The notes under the pieces are model-generated. The model did not search any database. It was not told the DNA's origin and saw only the letters and a list, made by a program, of their open reading frames with translations. Shown here in pieces: positions 1 to 8,385 of a stretch of DNA of 50,619 nt. Origin of the DNA: TMED78 sp036337035 (GTDB lineage: Bacteria > Pseudomonadota > Gammaproteobacteria > Steroidobacterales > Rariloculaceae); NCBI GenBank assembly GCA_036337035.1, contig JAYZFC010000009.1:1-50619 (forward strand). The letters are read 5' to 3'. The position numbers and the translations under genes are program-made. Numbering within the stretch: position 1 is the stretch's first letter; every line of letters starts with the position of its first letter.

Positions 1-1
1 G

Positions 2-718
2 GAAATGGTTGAAGCTAATTTAAGATTAGTCATATCTATTGCAAAAAAATATACTAATAGAGGTCTTCAATTTTTAGATCTTATCCAAGAAGGTAATATT
101 GGCTTAATGAAGGCCGTTGATAAATTCGAATATAGAAGAGGTTATAAATTCTCAACCTATGCTACATGGTGGATAAGACAAGCTATTACACGCTCTATAG
201 CTGACCAAGCTAGGACTATTAGGATACCAGTTCATATGATTGAAACAATTAATAAGCTAAATAGAATTTCTAGAAATATGCTTCAAGAAATGGGTCGCGA
301 GCCAACACCAGAAGAGCTTTCTATAAGAATGGATCTTCCAGAAGATAAAGTAAGAAAAGTTTTAAAAATAGCTAAGGAGCCAATCTCAATGGAAACTCCT
401 ATTGGTGATGAAGAAGACTCAAATCTAGGTGATTTTATAGAAGATACGGAAATTTCATCTCCAATCGAAACAGCTACATCAGATGGTCTGAAAGAAACTA
501 CTCATGCAGTACTTGCTGGTTTAACACCTAGAGAGGCTAAAGTCCTAAGAATGAGGTTTGGTATTGATATGAATACAGACCATACTTTAGAAGAAGTAGG
601 GAAACAGTTTGATGTTACTAGAGAAAGAATAAGACAAATAGAGGCAAAAGCACTCCGCAAGCTTCGTCACCCCTCAAGAACAGACCAGCTACGCAGCTTC
701 TTGCTTGAGGATGAATAA
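2..718 (+). CDS. rpoD: RNA polymerase sigma factor RpoD (sigma-70), C-terminal part
   Basis: The reading frame is open to the left edge (first full codon GAA at position 2), so the gene starts outside the window and the ATG at 5 is internal. What remains is regions 2 to 4 of the housekeeping sigma factor. Region 2 holds the core-binding and -10 recognition helices (STYATWWIRQAITRS). Region 3 holds the GREPTPEEL segment. Region 4.2 is the -35 recognition helix-turn-helix (TLEEVGKQFDVTRERIRQIE). The match to enterobacterial RpoD is near identity over most of the fragment, which is strong evidence for a gammaproteobacterial host. It directs transcription of housekeeping promoters in the cytoplasm. 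A tRNA gene follows 8 bases after the stop codon. Confidence 0.98.
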   Translation, partial: EMVEANLRLVISIAKKYTNRGLQFLDLIQEGNIGLMKAVDKFEYRRGYKFSTYATWWIRQAITRSIADQARTIRIPVHMIETINKLNRISRNMLQEMGREPTPEELSIRMDLPEDKVRKVLKIAKEPISMETPIGDEEDSNLGDFIEDTEISSPIETATSDGLKETTHAVLAGLTPREAKVLRMRFGIDMNTDHTLEEVGKQFDVTRERIRQIEAKALRKLRHPSRTDQLRSFLLEDE

Positions 719-726
719 TCTTTAAA

Positions 727-803
727 GGGCCTGTAGCTCAGTTGGTTAGAGCAGTGGACTCATAATCCATTGGTCGGAGGTTCGAGTCCTCCCGGGCCCA
801 CCA
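727..803 (+). tRNA. tRNA with CAT anticodon, probably tRNA-Ile2
   Basis: A complete cloverleaf is visible. The seven-base acceptor stem GGGCCTG pairs with CGGGCCC, the discriminator is A, and CCA is encoded at 801-803. The D-arm is GCTCAGTTGGTTAGAGC, the anticodon loop is CTCATAA, and the T-arm contains GGTTCGAGTCC. CAT can belong to elongator Met, initiator Met or Ile2, whose C34 is converted to lysidine. The position directly after rpoD, as with ileX in E. coli, and the general resemblance to Ile2 tRNAs favour tRNA-Ile2. Elongator tRNA-Met remains possible. Confidence 0.93.
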
Positions 804-864
804 CTACAACTACTCAAATAATGATTTGGATAGCTTATATAATCTATTGGATCGAAGATAGCGC

Positions 865-2073
865 ATGAAAAAAGACTTAGATATTATAATTTATGGAGCT
901 ACAGGATTTACAGGGCAGCTATGCGTCAAATATTTACAATCACTAAACACAAAAGTTAAATGGGCAATAGCTGGAAGAAATAAAGAGAGTCTTAAAAAAG
1001 TATCTAAAGACTGCTCTGCTGAAGTTGAAATTTTTATTGCTGATTCTCATGATACTCAAACATTAGATGTTTTAACTTTAAGATCAAAAGTTATTTTATC
1101 TACTGCAGGACCATTTCATTTATATGGCTCAAAATTAGTAGCATCCTGTATCAAGAATAACACTCATTATGTTGATATAACCGGTGAAAATTTTTGGGTA
1201 AAATCTCTAATTAATAAGCATCATAAAGAAGCATCTTCAAAAGGTATAAAAATTATTCCTTCATGTGGTTTTGATTCAATTCCCTCTGATCTAGGGGTTT
1301 TTTATGTGTCACAAATATTAAAAAAACCTATTAAAAGAATTGAAGCTTTTTATTCACTTAAAGGTAGAGCATCAGGCGGTACTATCGAAACTATGTTTTC
1401 AACTAAAAAGCTAAAAACTGGAATTAATTTAGCTGACACTTTTTTATTGAATCCTGATAAATCTTATTCAAATAAACAAAAATATCTTAGTAATGATTTT
1501 TTTAAAATTTCTAAAATTAATGATATTAATGCTTGGTCAGCACCATTTATTATGTCTGCTATTAATACAAGAGTAGTTAGAAGAAGCGATGCTCTCTTAA
1601 AGTTAAGGGAAGAGCCTTATGGCTCGAATTTCACCTATCAAGAATATACATTTTACAAAAGCTGGTTTAGCGCATTGAAATCTTTAATCATTATAGGAAT
1701 TTTAGCCTTAGTACTTATGTCACCAATAAAAAAACTTGTAAGACCATTTTTACTAAAACCAGGAGAAGGGCCATCAGAAAATTTCCAAAAACACGGATGG
1801 TTTGTTTGTAAGTATATAGCTGAAACAGAGGATGGAGAAAAATCGTTATTTAAAATGCACGGAAAAGGTGATCCAGGCTATAAAATTACATCAAAACTTG
1901 TTGTAGAAAGTGCTCTTTGCTTGATTGAAGATATAGATAACCTACCTGGAGGCTCAAAGTATGGAGGGGTTCTTACTAGTGCCTCAGCCTTGGGCGATTC
2001 TCTAATTGCTAGATTTGATAAAGTTGGAATCAGTTTTCATGGGCCTCTAAAAAATAATGAAACCAAAAACTAA
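865..2073 (+). CDS. Saccharopine dehydrogenase-like / trans-acting enoyl reductase family protein
   Basis: The 402-residue protein opens with a Rossmann NAD(P)-binding segment (YGATGFTG, residues 10-17). The typical saccharopine-dehydrogenase-like block follows, with AGRN about 15 residues into helix 2 and LSTAGPF before the second half of the Rossmann domain. GENFWV and SCGFDSIPSDLG are also characteristic of the family that includes mycobacterial trans-acting enoyl reductases. A hydrophobic stretch at about 270-290 could touch the membrane. The substrate is unknown. Family members act in lipid metabolism, so a role in reducing a lipid intermediate is possible but inferred. True lysine-pathway saccharopine dehydrogenase is unlikely. 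Confidence 0.8.
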   Translation: MKKDLDIIIYGATGFTGQLCVKYLQSLNTKVKWAIAGRNKESLKKVSKDCSAEVEIFIADSHDTQTLDVLTLRSKVILSTAGPFHLYGSKLVASCIKNNTHYVDITGENFWVKSLINKHHKEASSKGIKIIPSCGFDSIPSDLGVFYVSQILKKPIKRIEAFYSLKGRASGGTIETMFSTKKLKTGINLADTFLLNPDKSYSNKQKYLSNDFFKISKINDINAWSAPFIMSAINTRVVRRSDALLKLREEPYGSNFTYQEYTFYKSWFSALKSLIIIGILALVLMSPIKKLVRPFLLKPGEGPSENFQKHGWFVCKYIAETEDGEKSLFKMHGKGDPGYKITSKLVVESALCLIEDIDNLPGGSKYGGVLTSASALGDSLIARFDKVGISFHGPLKNNETKN

Positions 2074-2097
2074 TACTTTTTCAGCCGTCATTTTTTA

Positions 2098-2589
2098 TTA
2101 AAAAATAATTTTTATCATTTCAAATATAATTACTGTAGCTACTCCTGCTAAAACATCATCCAACATAATACCTGCTCCTCCACTTAATTTATTATCAATA
2201 TAACTTATTGGCCAAGGCTTCCAAATATCAAATAAACGAAATAAAAGAAAAAGTATAATCCAGTCTAATGACGCAAAATCCGAAAATAACAGTATTCCAT
2301 ACATAACGGACATTTCATCCCAAACAATACTAGGATGGTCATGACAATTGAGCGCCTTTGCGCTTTCTCCACAAATCCAGAATCCAGAAATAATTAAAAT
2401 ACAAAAAATTAATGCTTGTAAATCGTAGCCAAAACTCAAAGTGAAATAAAAAAATAATATAGAAAATAAGGATCCTATAGTACCTGGAGCTATAGGTGAC
2501 AACCCTAGGCCAAAGCAAGACGCAAGAAAGCTAATGGGGTTAGTTAATATTTTCGTATTTTCATTCTTACTCATAAGCCTTGTACTCAT
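2098..2589 (-). CDS. pgpA: Phosphatidylglycerophosphatase A
   Basis: This 163-residue inner-membrane enzyme removes phosphate from phosphatidylglycerophosphate to give phosphatidylglycerol. The family signature is clear: SPIAPGTIGS near the N-terminus, WDEM in the middle, FRLFDIWKPWPI, and GGAGIMLDDVLAG near the end. These acidic and aspartate motifs are the conserved active-site region, and about four hydrophobic segments separate them. The first ATG is used here. A second in-frame ATG at 2574 gives a protein five residues shorter and has an AGG just upstream. The gene is convergent with the upstream reductase and divergent from the LysE-type gene. It is not next to thiL or nusB, its frequent partners elsewhere. 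Confidence 0.95.
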   Translation of the reverse strand: MSTRLMSKNENTKILTNPISFLASCFGLGLSPIAPGTIGSLFSILFFYFTLSFGYDLQALIFCILIISGFWICGESAKALNCHDHPSIVWDEMSVMYGILLFSDFASLDWIILFLLFRLFDIWKPWPISYIDNKLSGGAGIMLDDVLAGVATVIIFEMIKIIF

Positions 2590-2624
2590 TGTTTATCATT
2601 TTCTATTCAGATAATCTTCATATA

Positions 2625-3230
2625 ATGATAGATGATTTTATTATAATTTCAGTCATTTTTTTTCTTGGTGCAGCTTCTCCTGGTCCATCACTAGTTATAA
2701 TTCTGAACCAAACAATTACTAATGGAGCCTATAATGGATATGCCTCATCATTTATGCATTCTATTGTTGTAGGTATTTATGCACTATTAAGCGCAACAGG
2801 TTTAGGAATACTTACCTCCCTTCTACCAAAAATATATTTTTTTGCTAAATATATTGGAGGTGCATATTTACTATGGTTAGGTATAAACGGTCTCTTGAAA
2901 CATAAAGATAATAGAAATAAAAGAATAAATATGATAAAAAATCCCTACCTAGATGGTCTTATAATAGCAATTATTAACCCTAAAATTTTTATCTTCTTCT
3001 TAGCTTTATTTAGTCAAATAATTAATATAGAAACAACCTGGAATCTAATAATAGCCTACTCTTCTATAGCTATGTTTATTGATATGATGTGGTACTTCTC
3101 TATTGTTTATATAGTTTCCAATACTATATCTTATAAATGGATCAATATTCATTATCAAAAAATAAATTTCATATTTTCAATTTTATTAATCATTTTTTCT
3201 ATAATAATCTTTATGTCAAACTATCGATAA
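2625..3230 (+). CDS. LysE/RhtB family amino-acid exporter
   Basis: A small, very hydrophobic protein of about 201 residues with roughly six membrane segments. The N-terminus carries the family signature FFLGAASPGPSLVIILNQTI, followed by GAYNGYASSFMHSIVVGIY and GGAYLLWLGINGL. The NPK motif (AIINPKIFIFF) is also typical. Members export amino acids such as homoserine, threonine or lysine; the substrate here cannot be told. The frame is open upstream to a TTG at 2580, but the ATG at 2625 (MIDDFIIISV) matches where the family normally begins and avoids overlap with the divergent pgpA. Confidence 0.85.
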   Translation: MIDDFIIISVIFFLGAASPGPSLVIILNQTITNGAYNGYASSFMHSIVVGIYALLSATGLGILTSLLPKIYFFAKYIGGAYLLWLGINGLLKHKDNRNKRINMIKNPYLDGLIIAIINPKIFIFFLALFSQIINIETTWNLIIAYSSIAMFIDMMWYFSIVYIVSNTISYKWINIHYQKINFIFSILLIIFSIIIFMSNYR

Positions 3231-3250
3231 AAAAATATTAGAATTTAAAA

Positions 3251-4240
3251 TTATTGTTTGACTGGTGTAGATACAATCTTAGCGCATAGCTCCTCAAATG
3301 AAATTCCTACTGCCAAAGCAGACTTAGGTAGCAGACTACCAGCACTCAATCCTGGAAGGGTATTGGCCTCTAGACACCAAATTCTTTCCTCACTATCAAC
3401 TATAAAGTCTATTCGGCTATAGTTATTTAGTCCTAATATATTATGCACCTTAATTGCTATATCTTTTATTTCATTTTCTAATTTAGGGCTAATATCAGCA
3501 GGAAATATTTCATCAGCAAATCCAGGTTGGTACTTTGATTCATAATCAAATATTTCTCCATCTCTAGGAATAATATGCCCAACTGAAAGCGGCTCATTAT
3601 TTAGAACTCCCACAGTTAACTCACTACCTGAAATATAATTTTCAACAATAACCTTACTATCGAATAATCTAGCTTTGCTAATGGAATTTTTTAACAAAAT
3701 AACATCATCTACATAGCTTAATCCTACAGTTGAGCCCTGTGAGTTTGGTTTTACTATTAATGGAAATTCTAAGTTAAAATTAAGATCATTATCTTCGGTA
3801 ACTATTGTCCAATCTGGTGTTAATACTCCATTAGATACAAATATCTTTTTACTTTGATCTTTATCCATTGCTAACGCACTACCCTTAGAATTGCTACCTG
3901 TAAAAGGAATTTCCTTCTCTTCTAGGATAGATTGAACAACTCCATTCTCCCCAACTCCTCCATGTAAAGCTATGAAGACTAAATCAAAATCTAAAAAAAT
4001 ATTATCTGAAATTATTTTCTTAATTTTACTTTTTTCTTCATTAATAAAATCAGGTGGAGTTGGTTTAATATTTCTACTGAATATTTCATTTTCAGACTTT
4101 AATGACAAGATACCAGTGGATAAATCTATCAAACTAACATCATGGTCTAGAGATCTTAAAGCTTGAATTACTTGCTTAGCACTTGAAATAGATATATCAC
4201 GCTCCATACTAGATCCACCTAATAATATTGCAATCTTCAA
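3251..4240 (-). CDS. ddl: D-alanine--D-alanine ligase
   Basis: This 329-residue ATP-grasp enzyme makes the D-Ala-D-Ala dipeptide for peptidoglycan precursors in the cytoplasm. The N-terminal LLGGSSMERDISI matches the usual GG-S-ERE-S block. LHGGVGENG, PFTGSNSKGSALAMDK and PLIVKPNSQGSTVGL form the ATP-grasp core. RIDFIVD and LEANTLPGLSAGSLLPKSA form the metal-binding and substrate-closing C-terminus. The family usually reads EINTLPG here, so EANTLPG is a slight variant. Length is normal to slightly long. The gene stands alone, away from any mur/fts cluster, and is divergent from the Wzi-like gene. Confidence 0.93.
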   Translation of the reverse strand: MKIAILLGGSSMERDISISSAKQVIQALRSLDHDVSLIDLSTGILSLKSENEIFSRNIKPTPPDFINEEKSKIKKIISDNIFLDFDLVFIALHGGVGENGVVQSILEEKEIPFTGSNSKGSALAMDKDQSKKIFVSNGVLTPDWTIVTEDNDLNFNLEFPLIVKPNSQGSTVGLSYVDDVILLKNSISKARLFDSKVIVENYISGSELTVGVLNNEPLSVGHIIPRDGEIFDYESKYQPGFADEIFPADISPKLENEIKDIAIKVHNILGLNNYSRIDFIVDSEERIWCLEANTLPGLSAGSLLPKSALAVGISFEELCAKIVSTPVKQ

Positions 4241-4317
4241 AAAATAATCCCTCCAAAATTGAATAAGTTAATAAAAAAACTAGGCGATGTGTTTGTTTAA
4301 AGCGATAATAAATAATA

Positions 4318-5772
4318 ATGAAATACTCTACTAGATATATCAGATTCGCTCAATTAATTGTGTGCCTATTTTATTGGCTCTCCAACTTAATCTATGCTGA
4401 ATTAATTCAGCCAGGGGATATAAGACAGCGCCACGATATACGATTATTAGCTGATTCCGGAATTATTGATGCACCAATAAATGGATGGCCAATTTTTCTA
4501 TCTGATATTAATTTGAATAGAAATACTATACTAAAAAATAATCATAAATTAGCTAACTCTTTAAAAAGAATATTTCCAGAAAATGAATCTCATGATGATA
4601 TTAAAACAAGTCTAGGTTTCTCAGCATCCAATGATACGGATAGAATTAGAGGCTATTCCTCTAGACCAAGAAAAGAAGAGGAGCTTTCATGGAGATTATC
4701 TACTGCTAAAGGAAGATTTTATTTTGACCTAAGAGCGAAGGTTGATAAATCGCACATTGGAACAAATAGAGCTAGGCCTACAGGGTCTTATATTGGAATG
4801 GCAATAGGTAATTGGTTTTTATCCCTTAATGCTACCAGTAAGTGGTGGGGCCCTGGCTGGGATGGAAATCTAATTCTTTCAAATAATATTAGAGGCATTC
4901 ATTCTATATCTTTAAACAGAAGAGTAGCGAAACCATTTAATAACCTCTGGCTAAGATGGCTAGGACCATGGACTACTCAAGCACTATATGGAAAGCTAGA
5001 AAAAAATAGAGATATTGAGTACTCACATTTCTTCGGATGGAGGATAGGTTTTAAGCCTTTAGATAATCTAGAAATTGGACTATCCAGAACTGCTCAATTG
5101 TGTGGAAAAAATAGAACTTGTAATAAAGAGGTTTTTCTAAATATGCTCTTAGGTAAAGATAATCAAAATGATAATGTATCTTTATCTACAGAACCTGGAA
5201 ATCAATTAGCAGGATTCGATCTTCGCTATTCTTTTAATAATTACCAACTGCCAGTTGCAATATATACTCAATGGATTGGAGAAGATGAGTTTCATGGTCT
5301 ACCAAGTGCTTATATGGGCCAATTAGGATTTGAAACATGGGGTTTTAATTCTAACGCTAACTTTAATTACAGATCATTTTTTGAATGGAGTGATACATCA
5401 TGTGACTTAATTGGTGGATCTCCTCAATTCAGATGCGCTTATGAACACACGATATATACCTCTGGCTATAGATATAAATCAAGATCAATTGGCCATACTA
5501 TTGACTCAGATAGCAGAATTTTAAGCCTAGGTGGCCTCATTATTGATGATAAAGGGCATACATGGTCATTAATCGCAAGAAAATCTGAAATTAACAGAAG
5601 TAATGGTTTAAAGCATACGATATCTTTAGCAAAAGAGAAGGTTAATTCATTAGAATTAATCCGCTCTTTATCATACAGAAAAGGTAGTATAAGGTTTTCT
5701 ATCACAAGAGAATTGAGTGATTTAAGGCCATCAAGAAATGTGTTTTCAATTCAATGGAACTTGAACAACTAA
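4318..5772 (+). CDS. Capsule assembly Wzi family outer-membrane protein
   Basis: A 484-residue protein with an N-terminal signal peptide (hydrophobic 8-27, cleavage near YAE). The mature start is typical of the Wzi family: GDIRQRHDIRLLADSGIIDAPINGWPIFLSDI. The rest is rich in alternating aromatic and polar strands, as expected for an outer-membrane beta-barrel, with SKWWGPGWDGNLILSNN in the middle. It ends in an amphipathic strand (IQWNLNN). E. coli Wzi binds capsular polysaccharide at the surface. No capsule genes are nearby, so the ligand here is unknown. A role in surface polysaccharide or lipid anchoring is inferred from the family alone. Confidence 0.85.
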   Translation: MKYSTRYIRFAQLIVCLFYWLSNLIYAELIQPGDIRQRHDIRLLADSGIIDAPINGWPIFLSDINLNRNTILKNNHKLANSLKRIFPENESHDDIKTSLGFSASNDTDRIRGYSSRPRKEEELSWRLSTAKGRFYFDLRAKVDKSHIGTNRARPTGSYIGMAIGNWFLSLNATSKWWGPGWDGNLILSNNIRGIHSISLNRRVAKPFNNLWLRWLGPWTTQALYGKLEKNRDIEYSHFFGWRIGFKPLDNLEIGLSRTAQLCGKNRTCNKEVFLNMLLGKDNQNDNVSLSTEPGNQLAGFDLRYSFNNYQLPVAIYTQWIGEDEFHGLPSAYMGQLGFETWGFNSNANFNYRSFFEWSDTSCDLIGGSPQFRCAYEHTIYTSGYRYKSRSIGHTIDSDSRILSLGGLIIDDKGHTWSLIARKSEINRSNGLKHTISLAKEKVNSLELIRSLSYRKGSIRFSITRELSDLRPSRNVFSIQWNLNN

Positions 5773-5817
5773 GAATAGCATTTATTAAATTTCACTTTTA
5801 ACTGTTACAATAAAATA

Positions 5818-6651
5818 ATGAAGATTACAGCAAAAGAATTCTTAGATAACCCTAATAAAGCTATCACTCTATTGGGTATGTCAGGTGTTGGAAAAACAAC
5901 GCTAGCTAATAAATTACCAAAATCTAAATGGTTTCATTATTCTGGAGATTATCGCATAGGTACAAAATATCTTGCTGAACCTATCCTAGATAATATTAAG
6001 AAACAAGCTATGGAAGTAGGGTTTCTAAGAGATCTGCTTAGAAGTGATTCTATATATATTGCTAGTAATATTACGGTTGATAACCTATCTCCGGTATCCT
6101 CTTTTTTAGGAAAAGTTGGAGATGCAAACTTAGGAGGAATTAATCTAAAAGAATTTAAGAAAAGACAGGCTCTTCATAGAGAAGCTGAAATTGGTGCTAT
6201 GAAGGATGTAGTTAGATTCCTCGATATGGCTAAAAAAATCTATGGGTATGATCACTTCATTAATGATGCTGGAGGTAGTATTTGTGAAATTGATGAAGAT
6301 ATATCAAAAACTCTATCTGAGCATACCGTAATTCTTTATCTTAAAGCTAATAAAGATATGGAAGAAAAAATTATTGAAAGGGCTAAGAAAAATCCTAAAC
6401 CTATGTATTTTAATGAGACTTTTCTTGATTCTGAATTAAAAAACTACTTAATAAAAAATAAAATTAATGACCCAAATGAAATAAATCCTGATGATTTTTC
6501 TAGATGGGTCTTCCCTCAATTGATTAAATATCGAAAACCCATATACGAAAAATTTTCTAATAAGTATGGCTACACAATAGATGCTAATGAAGCCTCGAAA
6601 GTTTCTAATGAAAAAGAATTAATTGAACTTATTTCAAGTGCTTTAGATTAA
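5818..6651 (+). CDS. P-loop ATPase of unknown function
   Basis: A 277-residue cytoplasmic protein with a Walker A motif GMSGVGKT at residues 20-27. It is followed by a well-defined block (HYSGDYRIGTKYL, SDSIYIASNIT, KRQALHREAEIGAM, FINDAGGSICEI). The nucleotide-binding core resembles kinases of the shikimate/adenylate type. The sequence resembles a conserved hypothetical ATPase I associate mainly with Alphaproteobacteria; this is from memory, not a search. No substrate can be assigned. It precedes the DUF1134 gene by 61 bases on the same strand, so the two may be co-transcribed. Confidence 0.8.
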   Translation: MKITAKEFLDNPNKAITLLGMSGVGKTTLANKLPKSKWFHYSGDYRIGTKYLAEPILDNIKKQAMEVGFLRDLLRSDSIYIASNITVDNLSPVSSFLGKVGDANLGGINLKEFKKRQALHREAEIGAMKDVVRFLDMAKKIYGYDHFINDAGGSICEIDEDISKTLSEHTVILYLKANKDMEEKIIERAKKNPKPMYFNETFLDSELKNYLIKNKINDPNEINPDDFSRWVFPQLIKYRKPIYEKFSNKYGYTIDANEASKVSNEKELIELISSALD

Positions 6652-6712
6652 TTATTCTATTTGAAAATATTCAATTGACTAATTAAGCTAATTTAGATTA
6701 GGATTCTAATAT

Positions 6713-7321
6713 ATGAAAATAATAAACCTTTATTTATTAATATTTTTAGCTTTACTGTCAATTTCATGCACTAATCAACCAAATAAACCGGATGAAGATT
6801 CAATATCAGAATCTATAGAATCAGCAAATCCTGTGATTCCATATCAACAAGATACAATTCTAAGAGAAGCAGAGATTTTCTTTGGCTCTACAGCACAAGG
6901 TATGGCTGATGTGCTTAATCAGGCCTTTTTAGATAATGGTCTTCCTGATGCGTACATTAAGGGCGAGGAGGCATCAGGCTCCATAGGTATAGGCGTAAAG
7001 TTCGGCCATGGTGATCTTTTCTTAAGCAATGGAACAACTAATAAAGTTTTCTGGAGAGGGCCTACTCTAGGATTTGATATTGGTGGTAATGCAACTAAAG
7101 TCTTTATACTTATTTATAACTTACCTTCAGTAGATTCCCTCTTTACAGGGAGATTTGGAGGGGTTGAGGGTAGTCTTTATTATGTGGGTGGTTTTGGCTT
7201 AAATTATAATCAAAGAAATGATATCAAGCTTGCTCCTGTTAGGTTTGGATTAGGCTGGAGACAGGGTGTCAATATCGGATACATACAGCTTTCTAAAGAA
7301 AATTCCTTAATGCCCTTTTAG
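6713..7321 (+). CDS. eipA: DUF1134 / EipA-family envelope protein
   Basis: A 202-residue exported protein. The first 18 residues are a signal sequence ending SISC, which could be a weak lipobox with Cys19 as lipidation site. The remainder matches the DUF1134 family throughout: REAEIFFGSTAQGMADVL, YIKGEEASGSIGIGVKFG, VFWRGPTLGFDIGGNATKVF, FGGVEGSLYYVGGFGLNY and APVRFGLGWRQGVNIGY. The Brucella member, EipA, is a periplasmic protein needed for envelope integrity. The family is best known from Alphaproteobacteria, and a lipoprotein form would be a variation. It is convergent with korB, only 8 bases apart. The symbol is by family analogy. Confidence 0.85.
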   Translation: MKIINLYLLIFLALLSISCTNQPNKPDEDSISESIESANPVIPYQQDTILREAEIFFGSTAQGMADVLNQAFLDNGLPDAYIKGEEASGSIGIGVKFGHGDLFLSNGTTNKVFWRGPTLGFDIGGNATKVFILIYNLPSVDSLFTGRFGGVEGSLYYVGGFGLNYNQRNDIKLAPVRFGLGWRQGVNIGYIQLSKENSLMPF

Positions 7322-7329
7322 CCTATAAC

Positions 7330-8385
7330 TTAGACAAAGCCTTTCTGGATTTTTTTAAGAACAGAGCTCCCAGGACAAAGATCCTTAAACTCTAATTCAT
7401 TTAGAGGAACATCCGAAGTATTATTCAAATTGTGCATATCAGGTACAGCTTCATCAATAAAAAGTAGTCCTGTTACAATTTCACCAGACCTATGCTTACC
7501 TCTAACATAATCTAAAGCCTGTCCTCTGTTTTCAAAGTTATAATCTTTTTCAAGCTTTCTTAGTATAAGCTTACTTCCATCATGCATTTCTATTGGCATT
7601 GCTTCACCCTGATCATATGCGGCCTTAATCTCTTTAGCTGGAGGAATATAATCAAGATGAACAGCAGGGTGAAAAAACTCTCTTGTATGAGCATAGCTTT
7701 TGGTAGAATCTTCATGATCATTAAAAGTTACACAAGGAGATAATATATCTATCAAGCCAAATCCATTATGCTTGATAGCGGCTTTCAAAAGAGGCACTAA
7801 TTGTTTCTTATCTCCAGAAAAACTTCTTGCTACAAATGTAGCTCCCTGAGATAAAGCCATCTGAACTGGATCAATTGGAGGCTGCTCATTAAGCTCGCCT
7901 TTCTTTAATTTAGAACCAATATCTGCTGAAGCAGAAAACTGTCCTTTAGTTAATCCATATACGCCATTATTCTCAATTAAATAAGTCATATTGACATTCC
8001 TTCTCATGGCATGAGCAAATTGCCCTAGACCTATTGATAATGAGTCACCATCACCTGAAACGCCAATTACATTAATTTCTCTATTAGCTGCACTTGCTCC
8101 TGTGGCAACAGAAGGCATCCTCCCATGAACAGAATTAAAGCCATGAGATGCACTAAGAAAATACGCTGGGGTCTTTGATGAGCAGCCAATACCACTTAAT
8201 TTAGCAACTCTATGAGGAGGAACATCAAGCTCAAAGAAAGCCTGACATATAGATGCTGTTATTGAGTCATGACCGCACCCAGCGCATAATGTAGACATAC
8301 CACCTTCATAATCCTGAATTGTTAAGCCTAAATTGTTCTTGCTAAGACCAGCGTGTTCTATTTTTGGTTTAGATATGTAACTCAT
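7330..8385 (-). CDS. korB: 2-oxoacid:ferredoxin oxidoreductase, beta subunit
   Basis: The 351-residue TPP-binding subunit of a 2-oxoacid (probably 2-oxoglutarate):ferredoxin oxidoreductase. The TPP motif runs from GDGD (111-114) to ENNGVYGLTKGQ (138-149). Four cysteines suited to a 4Fe-4S cluster are present: C34 and C37 in CAGCGH, C68 in GIGC, and C218 in SPCVTFN. The start ATG overlaps the korA stop codon (ATGA), so the two are translationally coupled. It is the last gene of the operon. The 2-oxoglutarate preference is inferred from similarity to KorB; pyruvate or another oxoacid cannot be excluded. Confidence 0.9.
   Translation of the reverse strand: MSYISKPKIEHAGLSKNNLGLTIQDYEGGMSTLCAGCGHDSITASICQAFFELDVPPHRVAKLSGIGCSSKTPAYFLSASHGFNSVHGRMPSVATGASAANREINVIGVSGDGDSLSIGLGQFAHAMRRNVNMTYLIENNGVYGLTKGQFSASADIGSKLKKGELNEQPPIDPVQMALSQGATFVARSFSGDKKQLVPLLKAAIKHNGFGLIDILSPCVTFNDHEDSTKSYAHTREFFHPAVHLDYIPPAKEIKAAYDQGEAMPIEMHDGSKLILRKLEKDYNFENRGQALDYVRGKHRSGEIVTGLLFIDEAVPDMHNLNNTSDVPLNELEFKDLCPGSSVLKKIQKGFV

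Noticed and set aside
727..803. Reading the CAT tRNA as initiator or elongator methionine tRNA
   Set aside because: The first acceptor pair is a normal G-C, unlike initiators; the rpoD neighbourhood and overall sequence fit Ile2 better than elongator Met, though this is not proven.
3972..4166. Plus-strand open frame inside ddl
   Set aside because: Low-complexity Lys/Ser/Leu translation antisense to a clear ATP-grasp gene.
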